A stretch of 64,000 nt of DNA from an uncultured archaeon (GCA_938074535.1 CALJER010000017.1:1-64000); one strand, 5' to 3'. Shown: positions 30,435 to 40,781, counted from the stretch's first letter. Numbers and translations: made by a program. Notes: a model not told the origin generated them from the sequence alone.

Positions 30435-30831
30435 TCTCCACCGGCAGGCCCTTTCTGAGGAGGCTCACGAACTCCCGGGAAAGGTCCGAGGCCGACCTGT
30501 CCGCCCTCACCGCCAGCGTCCTCCCGCACACGAAGGAGCTCCTCCTCACCACCATGTCCGTGGGGTGGTCCAGGGTGAGGGAGGGGTGGCCCCAGCCCCG
30601 CACGGTCTCCACCCTTCCCCCCACCTCCATCCTCACCACCACCCTTCCGCCCTTCCTTATTCCCCCCTTCAGTTCCCTCCCCAGGTCGAGCACGGACTTG
30701 TCCGCCCCCACGGCCACGATGCAGTCGCCCCCGGGCCCCACCTCCCCCTCCTTCGTGATCATGAGGGTGGTGGGATGGAGGGCGGTGAGGAGCGGATGGC
30801 CCCTGGCCCTCACCCTCTCCCTTTTTTTCAT
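30412..30831 (-). CDS. DUF371 family protein
   Basis: A 139-residue archaeal protein of the DUF371 family, of unknown function. It has the family pattern [23 protein letters not shown] and [17 protein letters not shown], and a second half that repeats the theme ([37 protein letters not shown]). The ATG at 30831 gives [13 protein letters not shown], the normal start. It is divergent from the pcm gene. Confidence 0.88.
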   Translation of the reverse strand: MKKRERVRARGHPLLTALHPTTLMITKEGEVGPGGDCIVAVGADKSVLDLGRELKGGIRKGGRVVVRMEVGGRVETVRGWGHPSLTLDHPTDMVVRRSSFVCGRTLAVRADRSASDLSREFVSLLRKGLPVEITVEVEF

Positions 30832-30886
30832 TCCCCCTCCTAGTTTTTCGGGGGTATTTCTGGGTTTTGAGGAGGAGAGGGAGGAA

Positions 30887-31516
30887 ATGGTGGAAGAGCT
30901 GGTGAGGTGGGGGTACCTCCGCACCCCCTCCCTCATCGAGGCCTTCAGGAGGGTCCCCAGGGAGGAGTTCGTCCCGTCCTCCCTCCGGAAATACGCCTAC
31001 GAGGACCACCCGCTTTCGATAGGTTACGGGCAAACCATCTCCGCCCCCAGCATGATCGCCCTGATGCTGGAGTCCCTGGACCTGAGGAAGGGACAGAAGG
31101 TGCTGGAGGTGGGGACGGGCTCCGGCTACAACGCCGCCCTCCTGGCGGAGCTGGTGGGAAGGGAGGGAAGGGTGGTCTCCATGGAGCGCCTCCCCGGCCT
31201 GGCCTCCTTCGGGAGGGAGAACCTGAGGAGAACGGGGTATGGCTGGGTGGAGGTGGTGGTGGGGGACGGCACCTGCGGTTATCCCCCCGGAGCCCCCTGG
31301 GACCGCATCCTCATCACGGCCTGCTCCCCCGGTTTTCCCCCTCCCCTCGTCGAGCAGCTGAAGGTGGGCGGGAGGATGGGGGCACCCGTGGGGCACTTCT
31401 ACGGGGGGCAGGTCTGGAAGGTGGCGGAGAAGAAGGAGGGGGGGGACCTGCGCGTGGAGAACTACTCACCCTGCTCCTTCGTTCCCCTGGTGGGGAAGTA
31501 CGGGTGGAAGGAATAG
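30887..31516 (+). CDS. pcm: Protein-L-isoaspartate O-methyltransferase
   Basis: A 209-residue SAM-dependent methyltransferase that repairs isoaspartyl residues in aged proteins. It shows AFRRVPREEFVP, YGQTISAPSMIALML, and the SAM-binding LEVGTGSGYNAALLAELVG with GRVVSMER. The ATG at 30887 is preceded by a strong purine run (GGAGGAGAGGGAGG). Its length and motifs are normal. It ends one base before the convergent fen gene. Confidence 0.93.
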   Translation: MVEELVRWGYLRTPSLIEAFRRVPREEFVPSSLRKYAYEDHPLSIGYGQTISAPSMIALMLESLDLRKGQKVLEVGTGSGYNAALLAELVGREGRVVSMERLPGLASFGRENLRRTGYGWVEVVVGDGTCGYPPGAPWDRILITACSPGFPPPLVEQLKVGGRMGAPVGHFYGGQVWKVAEKKEGGDLRVENYSPCSFVPLVGKYGWKE

Positions 31517-31517
31517 C

Positions 31518-32531
31518 TCAGAACCACCTCTCCAGGGAACTCTGCCTCCCCCCCCTCCCCCTGAGCAGCTTCTGGATCCCCGACTGGACCCTGTCCTCCG
31601 AGAAGTCGTGCTCCCCGCAGAGGAACCCCTTTATCCCCTCCACCTCGGGCTGGCCCCACTCTATCCTGTACTCGTCGGAGACCTCCGGTTCCAGGAAGAT
31701 CCTCCTTATCCCCTCAAAGTCCTCCACCCTCACCCCTTCCCTCTCTATTCCCTCCAGAGACCCGTGCTTCCTCACCAGCTCCAGCGCCCTCTTGGGCCCT
31801 ATCCCCTTCACCCCCTCGTTGAAATCCGTCCCCACCAGGATCCCCACATCCACCAGCTGCTCCCTGGTGATCCCCAGCTCGGAGAGGGCCCTTTCCAGCT
31901 CCACCACCTCCGGCCTCACCTCCACGTACACATCCTTGCCGGGGAGCTTCCTCCTCCCCGTGAGGGCCAGGTTTCTCACCAAAACCGGGGAACCGAAGAG
32001 CAGGCTGTCGAAGTCCTGGCTGGCCACCGCCCAGGCATCCCCCCTCCTCACCAGGTGCGCGGCCTGGGCCTCCCCCTCGGCGGGAGCCTGAACGAAGGGA
32101 ACGCCCATCAGGCGCAGCAGGCGCTTGGCATCCTCCACCACCCGCTCCTCCACCGTCGCCGCCTGCGCCGCATACCTCCTGGCCTCCTCCAGCCTCCCCT
32201 CCCTCAGCGCCCTCTCCCACTCCTCCGCCGCCCTCTCCCTCACCACCCTCCTCTCCTCCAGGGTCCTCCTCTTCAGCTCGGGGGGCTTCCCGTCGAACAC
32301 GTAGATGGGGTAAATCTCCGCCTCCAGCAGGTTGGCGGTGCGGTAGAAGAGCCCGGAGAGGTGCGAGGTGATCCTTCCCCTGGAGTCCCTGAGGGGCTCA
32401 CCATCCCTCTGGCGGATGATGGCCAGGAACTGGTAGAGGAAGTTCAGGGCGTCCACCGCCACCCTTTTCCCCCTGAGCTCCTCCAGCCCCACCTCCGTCC
32501 GCGGGAGGAGGGGCCCCAGCTGGACTCCCAT
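31518..32531 (-). CDS. fen: Flap endonuclease 1
   Basis: A 337-residue structure-specific nuclease that removes 5' flaps in lagging-strand synthesis and repair. The acidic metal ligands are in VDALNFLYQF, YVFDGKPPELK, APAEGEAQAAHL, SQDFDSLLFG and VGTDFNEGVKGIGPKRAL, with the H3TH motif in the last. The C-terminal QSSLERWF is a PCNA-interacting peptide. The ATG at 32531 is right; the second residue is Gly, as needed in FEN-1 where the free N terminus reaches the active site. Confidence 0.96.
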   Translation of the reverse strand: MGVQLGPLLPRTEVGLEELRGKRVAVDALNFLYQFLAIIRQRDGEPLRDSRGRITSHLSGLFYRTANLLEAEIYPIYVFDGKPPELKRRTLEERRVVRERAAEEWERALREGRLEEARRYAAQAATVEERVVEDAKRLLRLMGVPFVQAPAEGEAQAAHLVRRGDAWAVASQDFDSLLFGSPVLVRNLALTGRRKLPGKDVYVEVRPEVVELERALSELGITREQLVDVGILVGTDFNEGVKGIGPKRALELVRKHGSLEGIEREGVRVEDFEGIRRIFLEPEVSDEYRIEWGQPEVEGIKGFLCGEHDFSEDRVQSGIQKLLRGRGGRQSSLERWF

Positions 32532-32566
32532 CCCAAAGTCCTTGGAGGGGCGAAGCTAAAAGCCCG

Positions 32567-33127
32567 GTGCCCCCGGGGAAAGCGGTGGAGAGGCTCAGGC
32601 TGGAGGAGCTGGCGGGGGAAGCGGAGGAGAAGGAGGACCTGGTGGTGGAGCACGAGCTGAGGGGGGTCGAGCCGGAGATGATCGACTGGTTCTGGACCTA
32701 CCTCGCCGAGGGTGGCGCGAAGGGAACGGAGGAAGCAACCAGGAGATACAAACTCTGGCACCCGCGAGACCACGTGTCCTTTGAGTGGGAGGGAGAAACC
32801 GTGCACAGGGTGGTGGAGAGGATAGGGGAAACCCCTCCCGTGGAAATGAGGATGAGGGCCGAACCTCCGGACGAGATACCCATCCCCCGCTCCCCTTCCT
32901 ACTCCCATGCCATGGCCGAGAGCATCCTGGGAAAGGGGGACAAACCCTTGGGGTGGCTCCTCCACGAGTACGAAAAAATGCCCGGAGGGACCAGGATGCG
33001 CTCCACCTTCAGGCTGCCCGCCACCCTCCTCTCCGTGGTCCGGGAAGCCCTGAGGAAACACTGCCTGGAGGAGATGGGGGAGCTCACGAGCCTCCTGCCC
33101 GAGCTCTACCGCAAGGAGAGGGGATGA
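32567..33127 (+). CDS. PhlG/DAPG hydrolase-like protein
   Basis: A 186-residue protein that resembles the DAPG hydrolase (PhlG) domain, a START-like fold with a zinc site: EMIDWFWTYL, RYKLWHPRDHVSFEWEG, and SYSHAMAESI carry the family's Trp and His pattern. PhlG cleaves a carbon-carbon bond in diacetylphloroglucinol; archaeal members of the fold have no known substrate. A GTG at 32567 is listed; a GTG at 32585 fits better with a weak TATA-like element at 32554-32562. It ends beside the convergent rpoK gene, whose stop directly adjoins. Confidence 0.65.
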   Translation: MPPGKAVERLRLEELAGEAEEKEDLVVEHELRGVEPEMIDWFWTYLAEGGAKGTEEATRRYKLWHPRDHVSFEWEGETVHRVVERIGETPPVEMRMRAEPPDEIPIPRSPSYSHAMAESILGKGDKPLGWLLHEYEKMPGGTRMRSTFRLPATLLSVVREALRKHCLEEMGELTSLLPELYRKERG

Positions 33128-33355
33128 TCAGGATTCTCCCGGGGGCTCCCTGAGCACGGTGATGGGGCACACGCCCTTCTCGAACTCGTAGAGGGCGATC
33201 TCCACCGAGCTCTTCAGGTGCTTGGGGACCTCCACGAGAACAGGCGCCCCCATGGAGATCTGGAGGGCGCGGGCCCCTATGATCCTGGCCTTTTCGAATT
33301 TGGTGTACTTCCTTACGGAGAAGATGCCGAACCCCCCCAGCTCAGCTGTCTGCAT
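33128..33355 (-). CDS. rpoK: DNA-directed RNA polymerase subunit K (Rpb6)
   Basis: A 75-residue RpoK/omega-family subunit that stabilises the clamp of RNA polymerase. The signature [30 protein letters not shown] and the end CPITVLREP are unmistakable. It starts directly after the thermosome stop codon, so the two genes are cotranscribed. Confidence 0.95.
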   Translation of the reverse strand: MQTAELGGFGIFSVRKYTKFEKARIIGARALQISMGAPVLVEVPKHLKSSVEIALYEFEKGVCPITVLREPPGES

Positions 33356-35017
33356 TCAGAACTCCGGTGAGGGGGGAGTCTCTCCCTTCTCTCCCTTCTT
33401 TTCTTTTTCTTCCTTTTCCTCCGTCTTCACCGCGGCGATGACGTCGTCTATCCTCAGGATCATCTCGGCGGCCTCGCTGGCGGATTTTATGGCCTGCAGC
33501 TTCACCCTGATGGGCTCCACCACTCCTTTCTCCATCATGTCCACGATCTGCCCGCTCATCACCTCTATCCCCTTGCCCATCCCATCGGGCTTTTCATGCT
33601 CCGCGCGCAGCTTCACCAGGATGTCGATGGAATCCAGGCCGGCGTTCTCCGCCAGCGTCCTGGGGATGACCTCCATGGCATCGGCGAAGGCGTTGACCGC
33701 CAGGGCCTCCCTTCCCCCCAGCTCCTTGGAGTAATCGCGGAGGGCCTTGGCCACCTCCATCTCGCACGCCCCACCTCCCGGGAGGATCCTCCCGTCCTCC
33801 AGGGCCACGCAGGCCACGGAAACTCCGTCGTGAACCGCCCTCTCCAGCTCATCCACCACGTGCTCCGTTCCGCCCCTCACCAGGATGGTCACGGCCTTGG
33901 GGTCCTTGCACCCCTCCACGAACACCATTTCCTCCCCCGCCACCTTCCTCTCCTCCACGAGCTCGGCCGAGCCCAGGTCGGAGGGGCTCAGGTCCTTCAG
34001 GCTCATCACCACCCTGCCCCCTGTGGCCTCCGCCAGCTTCTGCATGTCGGACTCCTTCACCCTCCTCACGGCCAGAATGCCAGCCTTGGCCAGGTAGTGC
34101 TGGGCCACGTCATCTATGCCCTTCTGGCACAGGACCACGTTGGCCCCCACCCTCTTCACCTGCTCCACCATGTCCATCAGCATCTTCCTCTCCTCGTCCA
34201 GGAAGCTCTTCAGCTGCTCCGGATCGGTGATGTTGATCTTGGCGTCCGTCTCGGTCTTCTCCACCTCGAACGCGCTGCTGATGAGGGCGATTTTGGCGTT
34301 CTTCACCCTCTTCGGCATGCCCGGGTGGACCACCTCTTTGTCGAGCACGATGCCCCTCACCAGCTGGGAGTCGGAGGAAGAGCCCCCTATCTTCTTCTCC
34401 AGCTTGATCTTGTCCCTGTCCGCCCTGATCTTCCCGTTCTCCTCCTTCGTGATCTGCCTGGCGGCCTCCACGATGAGGCTCACCAGCCTGTCTCCCTTTA
34501 TCTCGGATCCCTTGCTGCTTATGGAGGTGGCCACGATCTTCTTCAGCATCTCCACATCATCCTTGGAGATCGGGCGGGCGATCTTCTGCAGGATTTCCTG
34601 CGCCCTTGCCGCCGCCTTCCTGTACCCGCTGGCGATGATGGTGGCATGGATGTCCTGGTCCAGCAGCTCCTCCGCCTTCTTCAGGAGCTCCCCGGCCAGG
34701 ACCACGGTGGTGGTGGTCCCGTCGCCGGCCTCGTCCTCCTGGGTCTTTGCGATCTCCACCATCATCTTGGCGGCAGGGTGCTCCACATCCATCTCCTTCA
34801 GGATGGTGACCCCGTCGTTGGTCACCGTGATGTCGCCCAGGCTGTCCACCAGCATCTTGTCCATCCCCCTGGGTCCCAGGGTGGTGCGGACGGCCTCCGC
34901 GATCACCCTGGCGGCCATGATGTTCATGTGCTGGGCGTCCCTGCCCAGGTACCTCATGGCCTTCTCGGGGAGGACCAGCACGGGAGTGCCGCCCAGCTGA
35001 GCTGCTGGCGCTGCCAT
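33356..35017 (-). CDS. ths: Thermosome subunit (group II chaperonin)
   Basis: A 553-residue group II chaperonin subunit forming a double-ring ATP-driven folding chamber. It shows [26 protein letters not shown], the ATP site [15 protein letters not shown], and the C-terminal [13 protein letters not shown]. The end is charged ([14 protein letters not shown]) and lacks the GGM repeat of some subunits. The stop codon and the ATG of rpoK are adjacent. An AT-rich spacer at 35036-35076 upstream provides the promoter. Confidence 0.97.
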   Translation of the reverse strand: MAAPAAQLGGTPVLVLPEKAMRYLGRDAQHMNIMAARVIAEAVRTTLGPRGMDKMLVDSLGDITVTNDGVTILKEMDVEHPAAKMMVEIAKTQEDEAGDGTTTTVVLAGELLKKAEELLDQDIHATIIASGYRKAAARAQEILQKIARPISKDDVEMLKKIVATSISSKGSEIKGDRLVSLIVEAARQITKEENGKIRADRDKIKLEKKIGGSSSDSQLVRGIVLDKEVVHPGMPKRVKNAKIALISSAFEVEKTETDAKINITDPEQLKSFLDEERKMLMDMVEQVKRVGANVVLCQKGIDDVAQHYLAKAGILAVRRVKESDMQKLAEATGGRVVMSLKDLSPSDLGSAELVEERKVAGEEMVFVEGCKDPKAVTILVRGGTEHVVDELERAVHDGVSVACVALEDGRILPGGGACEMEVAKALRDYSKELGGREALAVNAFADAMEVIPRTLAENAGLDSIDILVKLRAEHEKPDGMGKGIEVMSGQIVDMMEKGVVEPIRVKLQAIKSASEAAEMILRIDDVIAAVKTEEKEEKEKKGEKGETPPSPEF

Positions 35018-35131
35018 CTCGTCACCTCACAAACTCTAGAATCAAATGTGTTAATCAGAGTTCCCATATAAAAGATTTTCTCTCCACCCTCTCCCCGCCC
35101 CCAGCTTTAAACAAGCCGGAGAAAAGAGGAT

Positions 35132-35818
35132 GTGGATCCAAGCGCCCTTTATAAGCTCAGCTACGGGCTGTACGTGCTGACCTCGAGGGACGGGGAAAGG
35201 CTCAACGGGCAGGTCGCCAATACCGTGTTCCAGGTGACCTCGGAGCCCCCTCAGGTGGTGGTCTCCGTGAACAAGAAGAACCTCACCCACGAGTTCATCA
35301 GGAAGAGCAGGGTCTTCGCCGTCTCCGTGCTCTCCAGGGACACCCCCCTGAAGTTCATAGGACACTTCGGCTTCAAGTCCGGGAGGGAGGGCAACAAGTT
35401 CGCCGGGGTGAGGTACAAGGTGGGAAAGACGGGAGCACCCCTCCTGCTGGACCATACCCTGGCCCACATAGAGGCGGAGGTGGTGGGGGAGGTGGATGCA
35501 GGCACCCACACCCTCTTCCTGGGGAGGGTGGTGGAGGCCGAGGTGGTGAGGGAAGGCGAGCCCATGACATACTCCCACTACCGGGAGGTGAAGGGTGGGA
35601 CCACCCCCAAGGCCGCACCCTCCTACGTGGAGAAGCCAGCGGAGGTGAAGAAAATGGACAAGTACCGGTGCTCCGTCTGCGGGTACCTGTACGACCCCGA
35701 GAAGGGAGACCCTGAGGGGGGCATACCGCCGGGCACACCCTTCGAGATGCTCCCCGACGGCTGGGTCTGTCCCGTGTGTGGGGCCGACAAGTCCCTTTTC
35801 AGGAAGGTGGAGGGTTGA
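35132..35818 (+). CDS. hrb: High-molecular-weight rubredoxin (flavin reductase-rubredoxin fusion)
   Basis: A 228-residue two-domain protein. The N-terminal part (1-165) is an FMN-binding flavin-reductase-like domain ([32 protein letters not shown]). The C-terminal part (175-228) is a rubredoxin with [15 protein letters not shown] and CPVCGADKS ligating one iron. Such Hrb proteins pass electrons from NAD(P)H to the flavodiiron protein, which is encoded directly downstream with a TTGA overlap. The GTG at 35132 follows a TATA box (CTTTAAACA, 35105-35113). First gene of an O2/metal-stress operon. Confidence 0.92.
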   Translation: MDPSALYKLSYGLYVLTSRDGERLNGQVANTVFQVTSEPPQVVVSVNKKNLTHEFIRKSRVFAVSVLSRDTPLKFIGHFGFKSGREGNKFAGVRYKVGKTGAPLLLDHTLAHIEAEVVGEVDAGTHTLFLGRVVEAEVVREGEPMTYSHYREVKGGTTPKAAPSYVEKPAEVKKMDKYRCSVCGYLYDPEKGDPEGGIPPGTPFEMLPDGWVCPVCGADKSLFRKVEG

Positions 35819-37005
35819 TCCCCAGGGAGATAGCCCCCGGCGTCTACGCCGTGGGGGCGGTGGACTGGGAGAGGAGGCTGTTCGACGGTCTCATCCCCCT
35901 GCCGCAGGGAACGAGCTACAACTCCTATCTGGTGAGGGGGCGGGAGGGTACGGTCCTCCTGGACACGGTGGACCCCTCCAAGCAGGAGGTGCTGCTGGGC
36001 AACCTCCGTGAGCTGGGCGTGAAAAGGCTGGACTACGTGGTGGTCCATCACGCCGAGCAGGACCACTCCGGTTCCCTCCCGGCGGTGCTGGAGGAGTACC
36101 GGGAGGCGAAGGTGCTGGCCCACCCGAAGGGAAGGGAGCTCCTGCAGCTCCTCCTCCGCGTGCCCGGCGAGAGGGTGAGGGAGGTCGGGGACGGGGAGGT
36201 CCTCTCCCTGGGGGACAAAACCCTGCAGTTCCTGCACGCCCCCTGGGTGCACTGGCCCGACACCATGCTCACCTACCTGAGGGAGGAGAGGATCCTCTTC
36301 ACCTGCGACTTCCTGGGCTCCCACCTGGCCACCTCCTCCCTCCACGCCGACGAGAAGGAGGTCCATCCCGCCGCCAAGAGGTACTACGCCGAAATCATGA
36401 TGCCCTTCAGGGGCCAGGTGAGGAAGAACCTCGAGAAGGCCAGGGGACTGGAGGTGAGGCTGATCGCCCCCAGCCACGGCCCCCTGCACCCCAGCCCCGA
36501 GTTCATCCTCAGCGCCTACGAGGACTGGAGCTCCGACGCCGTGAAGAACGAGGTGGTCCTTCCCTATCTCTCCATGCACGGGAGCGTGAAGAGGATGGTG
36601 GAGCACCTGACGGGGGCCCTGGTGAGGAGGGGGGTCGCCGTGAAACCCTTCGACCTCACCGTGACGGACGTGGGTGAGCTGGCCATGGCTCTGGTGGATG
36701 CCGCCACGCTCCTGCTGGGTTCACCCACCGTCCTGGGGGGTCCCCACCCCTTGGCCCTATACGCCGCCCAGCTGGTCGGTGCCCTGCGCCCCAAGCTCAA
36801 GTTCTTCGGGGTGGTTTGCTCCTACGGATGGGGGGGAAGAACGGTGGAGGTGCTCTCTGAAATCCTTTCCAGAACGGGGGCGGAGGCCCTTCCCCCCGTC
36901 TCGGTAAAGGGGTACCCCTCTGAGGGGGACCTGAAGGCCCTGGAGGAGCTGGCGGAGCTGGTCGCCGCCAGGCACCGGGGGTTGGGGCTGGAGGCGGGCC
37001 GTTGA
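35815..37005 (+). CDS. fprA: Flavodiiron protein (O2 or NO reductase)
   Basis: A 396-residue FprA-type protein that reduces O2 to water or NO to N2O. The metallo-beta-lactamase domain has the diiron ligands [24 protein letters not shown] and SHGPLHP; the flavodoxin domain starts near [15 protein letters not shown] and holds FMN. The start is a TTG at 35815 overlapping the hrb stop as TTGA. Together with Hrb it forms an NAD(P)H-driven oxygen scavenging chain in an anaerobe. Confidence 0.93.
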   Translation: MIPREIAPGVYAVGAVDWERRLFDGLIPLPQGTSYNSYLVRGREGTVLLDTVDPSKQEVLLGNLRELGVKRLDYVVVHHAEQDHSGSLPAVLEEYREAKVLAHPKGRELLQLLLRVPGERVREVGDGEVLSLGDKTLQFLHAPWVHWPDTMLTYLREERILFTCDFLGSHLATSSLHADEKEVHPAAKRYYAEIMMPFRGQVRKNLEKARGLEVRLIAPSHGPLHPSPEFILSAYEDWSSDAVKNEVVLPYLSMHGSVKRMVEHLTGALVRRGVAVKPFDLTVTDVGELAMALVDAATLLLGSPTVLGGPHPLALYAAQLVGALRPKLKFFGVVCSYGWGGRTVEVLSEILSRTGAEALPPVSVKGYPSEGDLKALEELAELVAARHRGLGLEAGR

Positions 37006-37469
37006 ACCTAGAGGGGTTCATGAGGGAGATGGTGAAGAGGGAGGAGGAAATCGTGGCCTCCCTGAGGGAGAGCCTGGGGAGGATCTCCCATCCAGCCGTG
37101 AGGGGGGTGCTGGAGGGAATTTCTCTGGACTCCGTGAAGCACGCGCGCATGTACGAGGCCGCCCTGAAGCTCCTCCAGGGGGTGAGGGAGGAGGTGAGGG
37201 AGGAGCAGCTCAGGGAGCAGGAGGAGCTCCTGAGGAAGCACCTGAGGTGGGAGGAGGAGCTGCTGGAGAAGATAGCTTCCGTGCTGCCCGAGACGGAGGA
37301 TGAGAAGGTGAGGATGCTCCTGCAGGCCATCCGCGAGGACGAGAGGAGGCACCACCTCCTGCTGAAGAAGGTGATGGAGCTTCTGGTGAGGAGGGAAACC
37401 GTGACGGAGGAAGACGTCTGGGACCTCCTCTGGAAGAACGTCCCCTTCCACGGCACCCCCGGGGGGTGA
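37002..37469 (+). CDS. Ferritin-like protein of the oxygen-defence operon
   Basis: A 155-residue, almost all-helical acidic protein that looks like a ferritin-like four-helix bundle. Possible diiron ligands are Glu residues in REEEIVASLRES and EEELLEKIAS together with SVKHARMYEAAL and EDERRHHLLLKKV, which give the E-x2-H type pattern in two helix pairs. A rubrerythrin-like role (peroxide reduction or iron handling) is probable but not shown. TTG start overlapping the fprA stop as TTGA. Its stop lies at the problematic start of the CopB gene. Confidence 0.78.
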   Translation: MNLEGFMREMVKREEEIVASLRESLGRISHPAVRGVLEGISLDSVKHARMYEAALKLLQGVREEVREEQLREQEELLRKHLRWEEELLEKIASVLPETEDEKVRMLLQAIREDERRHHLLLKKVMELLVRRETVTEEDVWDLLWKNVPFHGTPGG

Positions 37470-37475
37470 ACTCCC

Positions 37476-39593
37476 CTGAGGGAAAGCCACGCCCACCACG
37501 GGGCGGGACATGCACACCACCCCGGCGACTTCAAGCGCAGGCTGCTGGTTTCCGTCTCCCTCACCCTGCCCGTCCTCCTCCTCTCGGAGATGATCCAGGA
37601 GTGGGCGGGCTTCAGCCTGAGGATACCCCTGCAGGGGGGCATCATGCTGGTGCTTTCCGGGATCATCTACTTCTACGGCGGCTGGCCCTTCCTGAGGGGA
37701 CTGGCGGAGGAGGTGGGGGGCAGAAAACCGGGGATGATGACGCTGGTGGGGACCGCCCTCTCCGTGGCCTTCTTCTATTCCTCTCTCACCCTGTTCAGGG
37801 AGGGTGAGGACTTCTTCTGGGAGCTGGCCACGCTGGTGGACCTCATGCTGCTGGGGCACTGGATGGAGGCCAGGAGTCTGCTGGGGGCCTCCAGGGCCCT
37901 GGAAAAGCTCGCCAGGCTGATGCCCTCACAGGCTCACCTCCTCGTGGGGGATGAGGTCAGGGAGGTGGCCGTCTCGGAACTCCGGAGGGGGGACCTGGTG
38001 CTGGTCAGACCGGGGGAGAAGGTGCCCTCGGACGGAAGGGTGGTGGAGGGAGTTTCATCCGTGGACGAGGCCCTCCTCACGGGAGAATCCAGGCCCGTGC
38101 CCAAGCGGCCCGGAGACAGGGTGATAGGGGGCTCCCTCAACCTGGAGGGTGCCCTTAGGGTTGAGATCGAAAAAACGGGGGAGGAGAGCTACGTGGGGCG
38201 GGTCATGGAGATGGTGAGGAAGGCACAGGAGAGCAGGAGCAGGACGCAGGAGCTGGCGGACCGTGCCTCGGCCCTCCTCTTCTACGTGGCCCTGGGGACG
38301 GCCCTGCTCAGCTTCTCCTACTGGTACCTCTCGGGACGGCCTTCCTTCGCCTTCGAGAGGGCCGTGACCGTGATGGTGGTAGCCTGCCCGCACGCGCTGG
38401 GTCTGGCCATCCCCCTGGTGGTCTCCCTCTCCACCACCCTCACGGCCAGGAGGGGGATCCTGGTGAGGGAGAGGAGGGCCTTCGAGGCCCTCAGGAAGGT
38501 GGGGGTGGTGGTCTTCGACAAAACGGGGACCCTCACCTCCGGAACCCTGGAGGTTTCGGACTACCTCTCCCTCCTCCCCGAAGAGGAGCTCCTCTCCCTG
38601 ACCGCTGGGGTGGAGAAGAACTCCGAACACCCCATAGGGAAGGCTCTGGTGGAGTTCGCCAAAAAGAAGGGGGCGGCGATACCGGAGGCAGAGGAGTTCC
38701 AGTCCCTGCCCGGGAGGGGCGCCAGGGCCAGGGTGCTGGGGAAGGAGGTCCTGGTGGGAGGGGTCTCCCTCCTGCGGGAGAGGAAGGTGGAACCGGTGGG
38801 GAAGGAGGGATGGAGGGGCAAGACCGTGATCCAGGTGCTGGTGGAGGGCAGACCCGCGGGAGCCTTCGCCCTCTCCGACAGGGTGAAGGAAGAATCCAGG
38901 GAGGCCGTGGAGGGGCTGAAAAAACAGGGGCTCAGGGTGATGATGATCACGGGAGACGGGGAGGAGGCCGCGAGGGAGGTGGCAGAAAAACTCGGTGTGG
39001 AGGAGTACTGGGCCCAGGCCTCGCCGGAGGAGAAAGCCGCCAGGATAGAGGAGCTGAGGAGGAAGGGAGAAACGGTGGCGATGGTGGGAGATGGGGTGAA
39101 CGATGCACCCGCGCTGGTGGCGGCGGATGTGGGGATAGCCATAGGGGCGGGGACGGACGTGGCCGTGGAGAGCGCGGACCTCGTCCTGGTCAGGAACGAT
39201 CCGAGGGACATCGCCCATCTGATGGAGTTCTCCCGCAAAAGCTACTCCAAAATGGTCCAGAACCTCTGGTGGGCGGCAGGGTACAACGCCCTCACCATAC
39301 CCCTCGCCTCCGGTGCCTTCCGGGAGTGGGGCCTCACCCTCAGCCCGGCCCTGGGGGCGCTCCTGATGTCCCTCAGCACCGTCGTGGTGGCTTTAAACAC
39401 CCAGACCCTGAGGAGGTACGGGCCCGAGGAGGTGGAGGAGACGGTCGCGGATCCCGTCTGCGGGATGGAGGTGGAGCCCTCGAGCGCCGCCGGCAGGGCG
39501 GAGTACGGGGGCAAAACCTTCTACTTCTGCTCCAAACGATGCGAGGAGACCTTCAGGAAAGACCCGGAGAAGTACTCCTCCAGGGAGAGATAG
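37476..39593 (+). CDS. copB: CopB-type heavy-metal P-type ATPase with C-terminal YHS domain
   Basis: A metal-exporting P1B ATPase. It has a His-rich N terminus ([11 protein letters not shown]), the CPH motif in [13 protein letters not shown], phosphorylation site DKTGTLTSG, and [10 protein letters not shown]. After the last helices comes a YHS domain ([21 protein letters not shown]) that probably binds the metal. No ATG, GTG or TTG exists in frame before 37590, yet the family's N terminus ([20 protein letters not shown]) is clearly encoded from 37476. A GTGA start/stop overlap at 37466, as used by the other genes of the operon, is in the wrong frame by one base; removing one C from the CCCC at 37473-37476 would join it. 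An assembly error, or a CTG start, is likely. Confidence 0.88.
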   Translation: MRESHAHHGAGHAHHPGDFKRRLLVSVSLTLPVLLLSEMIQEWAGFSLRIPLQGGIMLVLSGIIYFYGGWPFLRGLAEEVGGRKPGMMTLVGTALSVAFFYSSLTLFREGEDFFWELATLVDLMLLGHWMEARSLLGASRALEKLARLMPSQAHLLVGDEVREVAVSELRRGDLVLVRPGEKVPSDGRVVEGVSSVDEALLTGESRPVPKRPGDRVIGGSLNLEGALRVEIEKTGEESYVGRVMEMVRKAQESRSRTQELADRASALLFYVALGTALLSFSYWYLSGRPSFAFERAVTVMVVACPHALGLAIPLVVSLSTTLTARRGILVRERRAFEALRKVGVVVFDKTGTLTSGTLEVSDYLSLLPEEELLSLTAGVEKNSEHPIGKALVEFAKKKGAAIPEAEEFQSLPGRGARARVLGKEVLVGGVSLLRERKVEPVGKEGWRGKTVIQVLVEGRPAGAFALSDRVKEESREAVEGLKKQGLRVMMITGDGEEAAREVAEKLGVEEYWAQASPEEKAARIEELRRKGETVAMVGDGVNDAPALVAADVGIAIGAGTDVAVESADLVLVRNDPRDIAHLMEFSRKSYSKMVQNLWWAAGYNALTIPLASGAFREWGLTLSPALGALLMSLSTVVVALNTQTLRRYGPEEVEETVADPVCGMEVEPSSAAGRAEYGGKTFYFCSKRCEETFRKDPEKYSSRER

Positions 39594-39630
39594 CCACAGC
39601 CTAAAAGGGGCGAGGGGGAGAGAGGAAAGG

Positions 39631-40173
39631 ATGACGGCCCTGGGGACCCTCCTCTCCTCCGTCTGGTTCATCCTCCCTGCCTACGCCGCCAACATGACCC
39701 CCGTGGTGGCGGGGGGGGGAAGGCCCATCGACGGGGGAAGGAGGTTCGTGGACGGGAGGCCCCTGCTGGGCCCTGGCAAGACCGTGCGGGGCTTCTGCTG
39801 GGGGCTCCTGGCGGGCTTCTGCGTGGGACTGGTGCAGGCCCTCCTCCACCCCTCTCTGGAGCCCCGCCTCGCCCTCCTCTTCGAGGACCCCTGGGAGACG
39901 GTGCTGGGCGGCTTCCTGCTCTCCCTCGGCGCCATGGTGGGGGATACGGCGGGAAGCTTCTTCAAGAGAAGGGCGGGGGTGGAGAGGGGAGAACCCTTCC
40001 CCCTGCTGGACCAGCTGGACTTCGTGGCCGGGGCCCTCCTTTTCTCCCTGCCCCTGGTCCTCCCGCGCCTGACGCTGGGGGTCCTGGCGGTCCTCTTCCT
40101 CCTCACCCCTCCCCTCCACCTCCTCACCAACTACGCCGGGCACAGGATGGGGCTCAAGAGCAGGCCCTACTGA
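39631..40173 (+). CDS. carS: CDP-archaeol synthase
   Basis: A 180-residue integral membrane enzyme that activates digeranylgeranylglyceryl phosphate with CTP for polar lipid synthesis. The family start (LPAYAANMTPVVAGGGRPIDGG), GPGKTVRGFCWG, and GDTAGSFFKRRAGVERGEPFPLLDQLDFV are clear. The ATG at 39631 is preceded by GAGGAAAGG. It follows the metal ATPase with a TATA-like gap (CTAAAAGG). Confidence 0.93.
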   Translation: MTALGTLLSSVWFILPAYAANMTPVVAGGGRPIDGGRRFVDGRPLLGPGKTVRGFCWGLLAGFCVGLVQALLHPSLEPRLALLFEDPWETVLGGFLLSLGAMVGDTAGSFFKRRAGVERGEPFPLLDQLDFVAGALLFSLPLVLPRLTLGVLAVLFLLTPPLHLLTNYAGHRMGLKSRPY

Positions 40174-40205
40174 CACCCTTTTTAGAGGGGGAGGGGAGGA
40201 AGGGT

Positions 40206-40781
40206 GTGGAAGGGTTCCTCCACCTGAGCTGGGGAGAGGTGCAGCACCTCTGCGAGCGGCTCTCCAAAAAGCTCAGGGAAGCGGGGTACCGCCCCGACCT
40301 GGTGGTGGCCGTAAGCAGGGGGGGCTTCCCCGTGGGGAGGATCATGTGCGACCTGCTCGGGGTGGAGGACCTGGCCTCCCTCCAGGTGAGGCACTACGTG
40401 AGGCCGGGGGAAACGGGGCGGAAGCCGGAGGTCGTCCATCCCCTCAACGCCAGGCTGAAGGGGAGGAGGGTCCTGGTGGTGGACGATGTGGCCGATACGG
40501 GGCACTCCCTGGCTGCCGTCCGCGACCTCCTCTCGGGGGAGGGGGCGGCGGAGCTCAAGGTGGCCACCCTCCACTACAAGCCCTGGAGCATCTTCAGGCC
40601 CGACTTCTACGTGGAGGAGGTGAGGGAGTGGGTGGTCTACCCCTGGGAGGTGAGGGAGACCATCCTGAAGCTGGCCCTGAAGCTCAGGGGGGAGGGAAAA
40701 TCGAGGGGAGAGGTGGTCTCCTCCCTCAAGGGATGGGGCTTCGACCCCTCCCGCGTCGAGGAAGTGGTGGAGAGTATTTAA
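40206..40781 (+). CDS. Phosphoribosyltransferase
   Basis: A 191-residue type I PRTase, probably acting on a purine base in salvage (Gpt-like). It has the PRPP-binding motif RVLVVDDVADTGHSL, VAVSRGGFPVGRIM, and HYKPWS. A helical tail of about 45 residues (ETILKLALKLRGEGKSRGEVVSSL) extends beyond the catalytic fold. Base specificity cannot be read from the motifs. The GTG at 40206 follows a CTTTTTAGAGG element by about 25 bases. Confidence 0.87.
   Translation: MEGFLHLSWGEVQHLCERLSKKLREAGYRPDLVVAVSRGGFPVGRIMCDLLGVEDLASLQVRHYVRPGETGRKPEVVHPLNARLKGRRVLVVDDVADTGHSLAAVRDLLSGEGAAELKVATLHYKPWSIFRPDFYVEEVREWVVYPWEVRETILKLALKLRGEGKSRGEVVSSLKGWGFDPSRVEEVVESI

Noticed and set aside
37466-37807. A separate 113-codon gene starting at the GTGA overlap after the ferritin-like gene.
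   Set aside because: The peptide is Pro/Gly/Arg-rich without motifs, and the CopB N terminus is encoded in another frame over the same DNA. A one-base error is the better explanation.
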